Shown here: positions 41,316 to 43,182 of the stretch, in pieces | Layout: every line of letters starts with the position of its first letter | How positions within the stretch are numbered: the first letter of the stretch is position 1 | Assembly (NCBI RefSeq): GCF_000469585.1 | Contig: NZ_KI273144.1 | Span: forward strand, 1-43,182 | DNA length: 43,182 nt | Reading direction: 5' to 3' | Source of the DNA: Chrysiogenes arsenatis DSM 11915 | Lineage (GTDB): Bacteria > Chrysiogenota > Chrysiogenetes > Chrysiogenales > Chrysiogenaceae | Translations under genes and position numbers: made by a program | Notes under the pieces: generated by a model | Databases searched by the model: none | Told to the model about the DNA's origin: nothing | Seen by the model: only the letters and a program-made list of their open reading frames with translations

Positions 41316-42254
41316 CTATGCGCGATGATCAAAGGAATTGCCCCGCACACCAGTCACAGGAGTCGTACCTTGCGCAACGACGTTTCCAACAACCAACACC
41401 AGATCAAGCTCTTTGCGTAACGCGTGAAGCACATCAGGTGCACACGTGAAAAGTAACTCATACTCTTCCCCGCCACGACACATAAACTCGAAAGGATCTA
41501 AATTCCATTGCGCACAATATGCGCCCAACTCAGGGTGGATATGCGTACCGTCAAGCGACGCCGCAATCGTAACCCGCGAAGCTACCGCAATCTTCGCCGC
41601 GTCTCCCGCTAACCCATCGCTCACATCCATTAGCGCGCCGACAGCGTGACGAGCGAGTACACGCGCTGCGTCAAAGCGGGCATGCGGTCGCAGGAAAGCC
41701 GTCCGAAGCGCCCCCGGCTCACTACGATTGTTTTGCAATGCATCAAGCCCAGCAGCGGCCAACCCCGGAAATCCTGTCATGCAAACGATATCGCCAACAC
41801 GAGCATATCCGCGCTGCGGCATCGCCCCATTCCCTTCGCCAATCGCAAAAAGATCAATCCCAAGACCGCCCAGAGAGCGCGTTACATTCCCGCCGGCCAA
41901 TACCGCTGGCGTTTCGCGCAACGCTTCGCCTATGCCAGCATACAGCTCAAGGAGAAATTCATCGGGAAAAGTTGCTGGGATGGAAAGATTCACAAACAAC
42001 GCGCGCGGCTCGCTCAAAGAAGCCGCCAAATCACTCAAACACGCCTGAACCGCTTTAAAGCCTACCTGAACACCGCTTTGCCAGTCGCGACGAAAATGGA
42101 CATTCTCGTAGTGCGCGTCGGTGGATATGATGGGATTTTGGAGCGCCGATAGCCACGCCGCATCATCGCCAATGCCGCAGCGCACAAATGGCGACTGTGT
42201 CGATGGGGCGACAGCCTGAGCCAGAGCCTCGATCAAGGCAAATTCTCCACGCAT
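41316..42254 (-). CDS. thiL: Thiamine-monophosphate kinase
   Basis: Phosphorylates thiamine monophosphate to the active diphosphate. The 312-residue protein has the AIR-synthase-like fold motifs: MRGEFALIEALA, CGIGDDAAWL, STDAHYENVHFRRDW, GFKAVQACLSDLAASLSEPRA, LAGGNVTRS, LMDVSDGLAGDAAKIA and CRGGEEYELLFT. ATG 42254 is preferred (GGGAG seven bases upstream); the frame extends to 42383 but this part overlaps the tRNA-Lys gene and terminator. No TPP riboswitch is visible upstream. Confidence 0.95.
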   Translation of the reverse strand: MRGEFALIEALAQAVAPSTQSPFVRCGIGDDAAWLSALQNPIISTDAHYENVHFRRDWQSGVQVGFKAVQACLSDLAASLSEPRALFVNLSIPATFPDEFLLELYAGIGEALRETPAVLAGGNVTRSLGGLGIDLFAIGEGNGAMPQRGYARVGDIVCMTGFPGLAAAGLDALQNNRSEPGALRTAFLRPHARFDAARVLARHAVGALMDVSDGLAGDAAKIAVASRVTIAASLDGTHIHPELGAYCAQWNLDPFEFMCRGGEEYELLFTCAPDVLHALRKELDLVLVVGNVVAQGTTPVTGVRGNSFDHRA

Positions 42255-42267
42255 CTCGCATCTCCCA

Positions 42268-42286
42268 GAAGAGCGGTAAGCTCTTC
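42268..42286 (-). promoter_or_regulatory. Hairpin in the thiL leader
   Basis: GAAGAGC (42268-42274) and GCTCTTC (42280-42286) form a seven-pair stem with a five-base loop directly upstream of the thiL ribosome binding site. Rightward it would be followed by CC-TTTTT, but no rightward gene needs terminating. It may influence thiL translation. Confidence 0.4.
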
Positions 42287-42314
42287 GCCTTTTTATTCTT
42301 TGACGGAAAATGCT

Positions 42315-42340
42315 AAAAAGCCACCAGAGTAACTGGTGGC
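42315..42340 (-). terminator. Terminator of the tRNA operon
   Basis: GCCACCAG (42320-42327) and CTGGTGGC (42333-42340) form a perfect eight-pair stem with a five-base loop, followed leftward by five T residues (42315-42319). It lies 17 bases after the tRNA-Lys 3' end. Confidence 0.88.
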
Positions 42341-42356
42341 TCAATGGCTGCATGAG

Positions 42357-42432
42357 TGGTGATCCCTGATGGGCTCGAACCATCGACCCTCTGATTAAAA
42401 GTCAGATGCTCTACCAACTGAGCTAAGGGATC
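42357..42432 (-). tRNA. tRNA-Lys (UUU)
   Basis: Acceptor arms GATCCCT and AGGGATC pair perfectly; the D arm has TAGCTCAGTTGGTAGAGC, the anticodon loop CTTTTAA (anticodon TTT), and the T arm GGTTCGAGCC. The encoded 3' end is ACCA. Fourth and last tRNA of the operon. Confidence 0.96.
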
Positions 42433-42456
42433 CCTTCAGATTTTAGACAAAAAAAA

Positions 42457-42533
<77 letters not shown>

Positions 42534-42545
42534 GCATTTTTTCAA

Positions 42546-42621
42546 TGGTGGGTGGTGCAGGGATCGAACCTGCGACCCTCGGCTTGTAAGGCCGATGCTC
42601 TCCCAGCTGAGCTAACCACCC
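42546..42621 (-). tRNA. tRNA-Val (UAC)
   Basis: Acceptor arms GGGTGGT and ACCACCC with ACCA; the anticodon loop CTTACAA gives anticodon TAC; the D arm has TAGCTCAGCTGGGAGAGC and the T arm GCAGGTTCGATCCCTGC. Confidence 0.97.
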
Positions 42622-42626
42622 ATATT

Positions 42627-42703
42627 TGGCATCCCGTAGGGGATTCGAACCCCTGTCGCCGCCGTGAAAGGGCGGTGTCCTAGGCCGTCTAGACGAACGG
42701 GAC
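42627..42703 (-). tRNA. tRNA-Glu (UUC)
   Basis: Acceptor arms GTCCCGT and ACGGGAT with GCCA; the anticodon loop CTTTCAC gives anticodon TTC; the T arm is AGGGGTTCGAATCCCCT. First tRNA of the operon. Confidence 0.96.
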
Positions 42704-42755
42704 CAAGTGGCGTCTAGAGTTACACCCCAGAGGGCTCTCTCTTCAACGAGGCGGG

Positions 42756-42784
42756 ATACTAACAAAGCGAACCCGACGTGTCAA
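42756..42784 (-). promoter_or_regulatory. Promoter of the tRNA operon
   Basis: Leftward TTGACA (42779-42784) and TAGTAT (42756-42761) at 17 bases, followed by the GC-rich discriminator CCCGCC, typical of stringently controlled stable-RNA promoters. It lies 53 bases before tRNA-Glu. Confidence 0.85.
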
Positions 42785-42807
42785 CCATATTTTTCAAAAA
42801 AAGCAAA

Positions 42808-43182
42808 TTATTGATGTTTTCCTAAAAGCGACTGCAACTCAGCCACACTTGTAACCGACAAAGCTCCAGCGACAAAGGGAGTCGCTTTGAGGAGCCGCGA
42901 TATCTTGGCGAGTATTTGTAAATGTTCACTGACACCATTTTCTGGGCTGATGATAACAAAGAAGAGATGCGTGCGCTTCCCTTCGGCAGCACCGAAGTCA
43001 ACCCCCTCGGGCACAAGGAAGAGCGCCAGAGATGCCGATTGCAGCCCAGGAATTTTGCAGTGCGGGATAGCAACATCAGGAGCGATGGCAGTGCTGCCTA
43101 ATCGCTCCCGTTCGGTGAGGTGGGCAAAAATCGTATCGGCAGATATTTCACCAGCCAAATGATCCGCTACCAGCCGCAAAAA
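42808..43182 (-). CDS. ptsN: PTS EIIA domain protein, PtsN-like (cut by window edge)
   Basis: The 124 visible residues are the C-terminal part of an EIIA of the fructose/nitrogen family. RERLGSTAIAPDVAIPHCK contains the phosphorylated histidine in the AIPH motif, and LFLVPEGVDFGAAEGKRTHLFFVIISPENGVSEHLQILAKISRLL matches the conserved core. About 25 N-terminal residues are missing beyond the edge. PtsN-type EIIA is usually regulatory (nitrogen, potassium, stress) and not a sugar carrier. A DNA-binding or permease fusion outside the window cannot be excluded. Confidence 0.85.
   Translation of the reverse strand, partial: FLRLVADHLAGEISADTIFAHLTERERLGSTAIAPDVAIPHCKIPGLQSASLALFLVPEGVDFGAAEGKRTHLFFVIISPENGVSEHLQILAKISRLLKATPFVAGALSVTSVAELQSLLGKHQ

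Noticed and set aside
42255-42310. TPP riboswitch upstream of thiL
   Set aside because: The leader is too short and lacks the CUGAGA box and partner helices; only a simple hairpin is present.

Overview
The window is bacterial chromosome, close to half G+C, densely coded on both strands. It carries LapA/LapB-type envelope genes, a tripartite TRAP transporter, menaquinone synthesis by the futalosine route (mqnA), an anaerobic-looking radical SAM haem enzyme next to hemE, and several sensory proteins. Together these suggest a Gram-negative, respiring, probably anaerobic or microaerophilic organism from a deep proteobacteria-like lineage such as Chrysiogenota, Deferribacterota or Desulfobacterota. 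That placement is inference; no rRNA gene is present to settle it.

Layout. 1-4446 (minus strand): an operon reading radical SAM enzyme, hemE, proS, lapA, lapB (cut by the left edge). 4582-8613 (plus): a cofactor operon panB-panC-panD, then nadA and a YgjP/DUF45 metallopeptidase. 8800-10602 (minus): a secreted DUF6448-like protein, an ECF sigma factor and a membrane protein that is probably its regulator. 10945-13146 (plus): a C39-like cysteine peptidase overlapping msrA, a methyltransferase, and a DUF1801-like gene broken by a stop at codon 6.

13685-16791 is the most unusual part: an integron gene-cassette array with no integrase in the window. Three attC sites (14366-14452, 15010-15078, 16027-16104) and a weak fourth separate four plus-strand cassettes: a RipA-family membrane protein, an AT-rich protein of unknown function, an Mrr-type restriction endonuclease, and a small P-loop kinase preceded by two tiny overlapping reading frames. 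In each of the first three cassettes the 7-base core at the left boundary is the exact reverse complement of the first core of that cassette's own attC, as expected for cassettes inserted by an integron integrase. Directly after the array sits a RloA/RloB (AbiL-type) pair, so 13.7-18.9 kb reads as a small defence island.

19073-31449 holds signalling and metabolic genes: an EAL phosphodiesterase, an AraC regulator convergent with a VOC protein, a cytochrome b5-like/DUF2231 membrane protein, a hybrid histidine kinase beside a CheB-CheR-PAS fusion, an alpha/beta hydrolase, and mqnA overlapping a DinG-type helicase. A 60-base diverged copy of the b5-like gene lies upstream of cheB-cheR, and an ATPase tail fragment lies at 20170-20283. 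Both are scars of past rearrangement.

31458-42703 is mostly minus strand: plsY; the conserved translation operon ffh-rpsP-khpA-rimM-trmD-SPOUT methyltransferase-rplS with a good promoter and a terminator; the TRAP operon dctP-dctQ-dctM-usp-selO with a terminator-like hairpin after dctP; thiL; and a four-tRNA operon (Glu, Val, Asp, Lys) with its own promoter and terminator. The right edge cuts a PTS EIIA (PtsN-like) gene. A family of short inverted repeats is scattered through the intergenic gaps of the left third.
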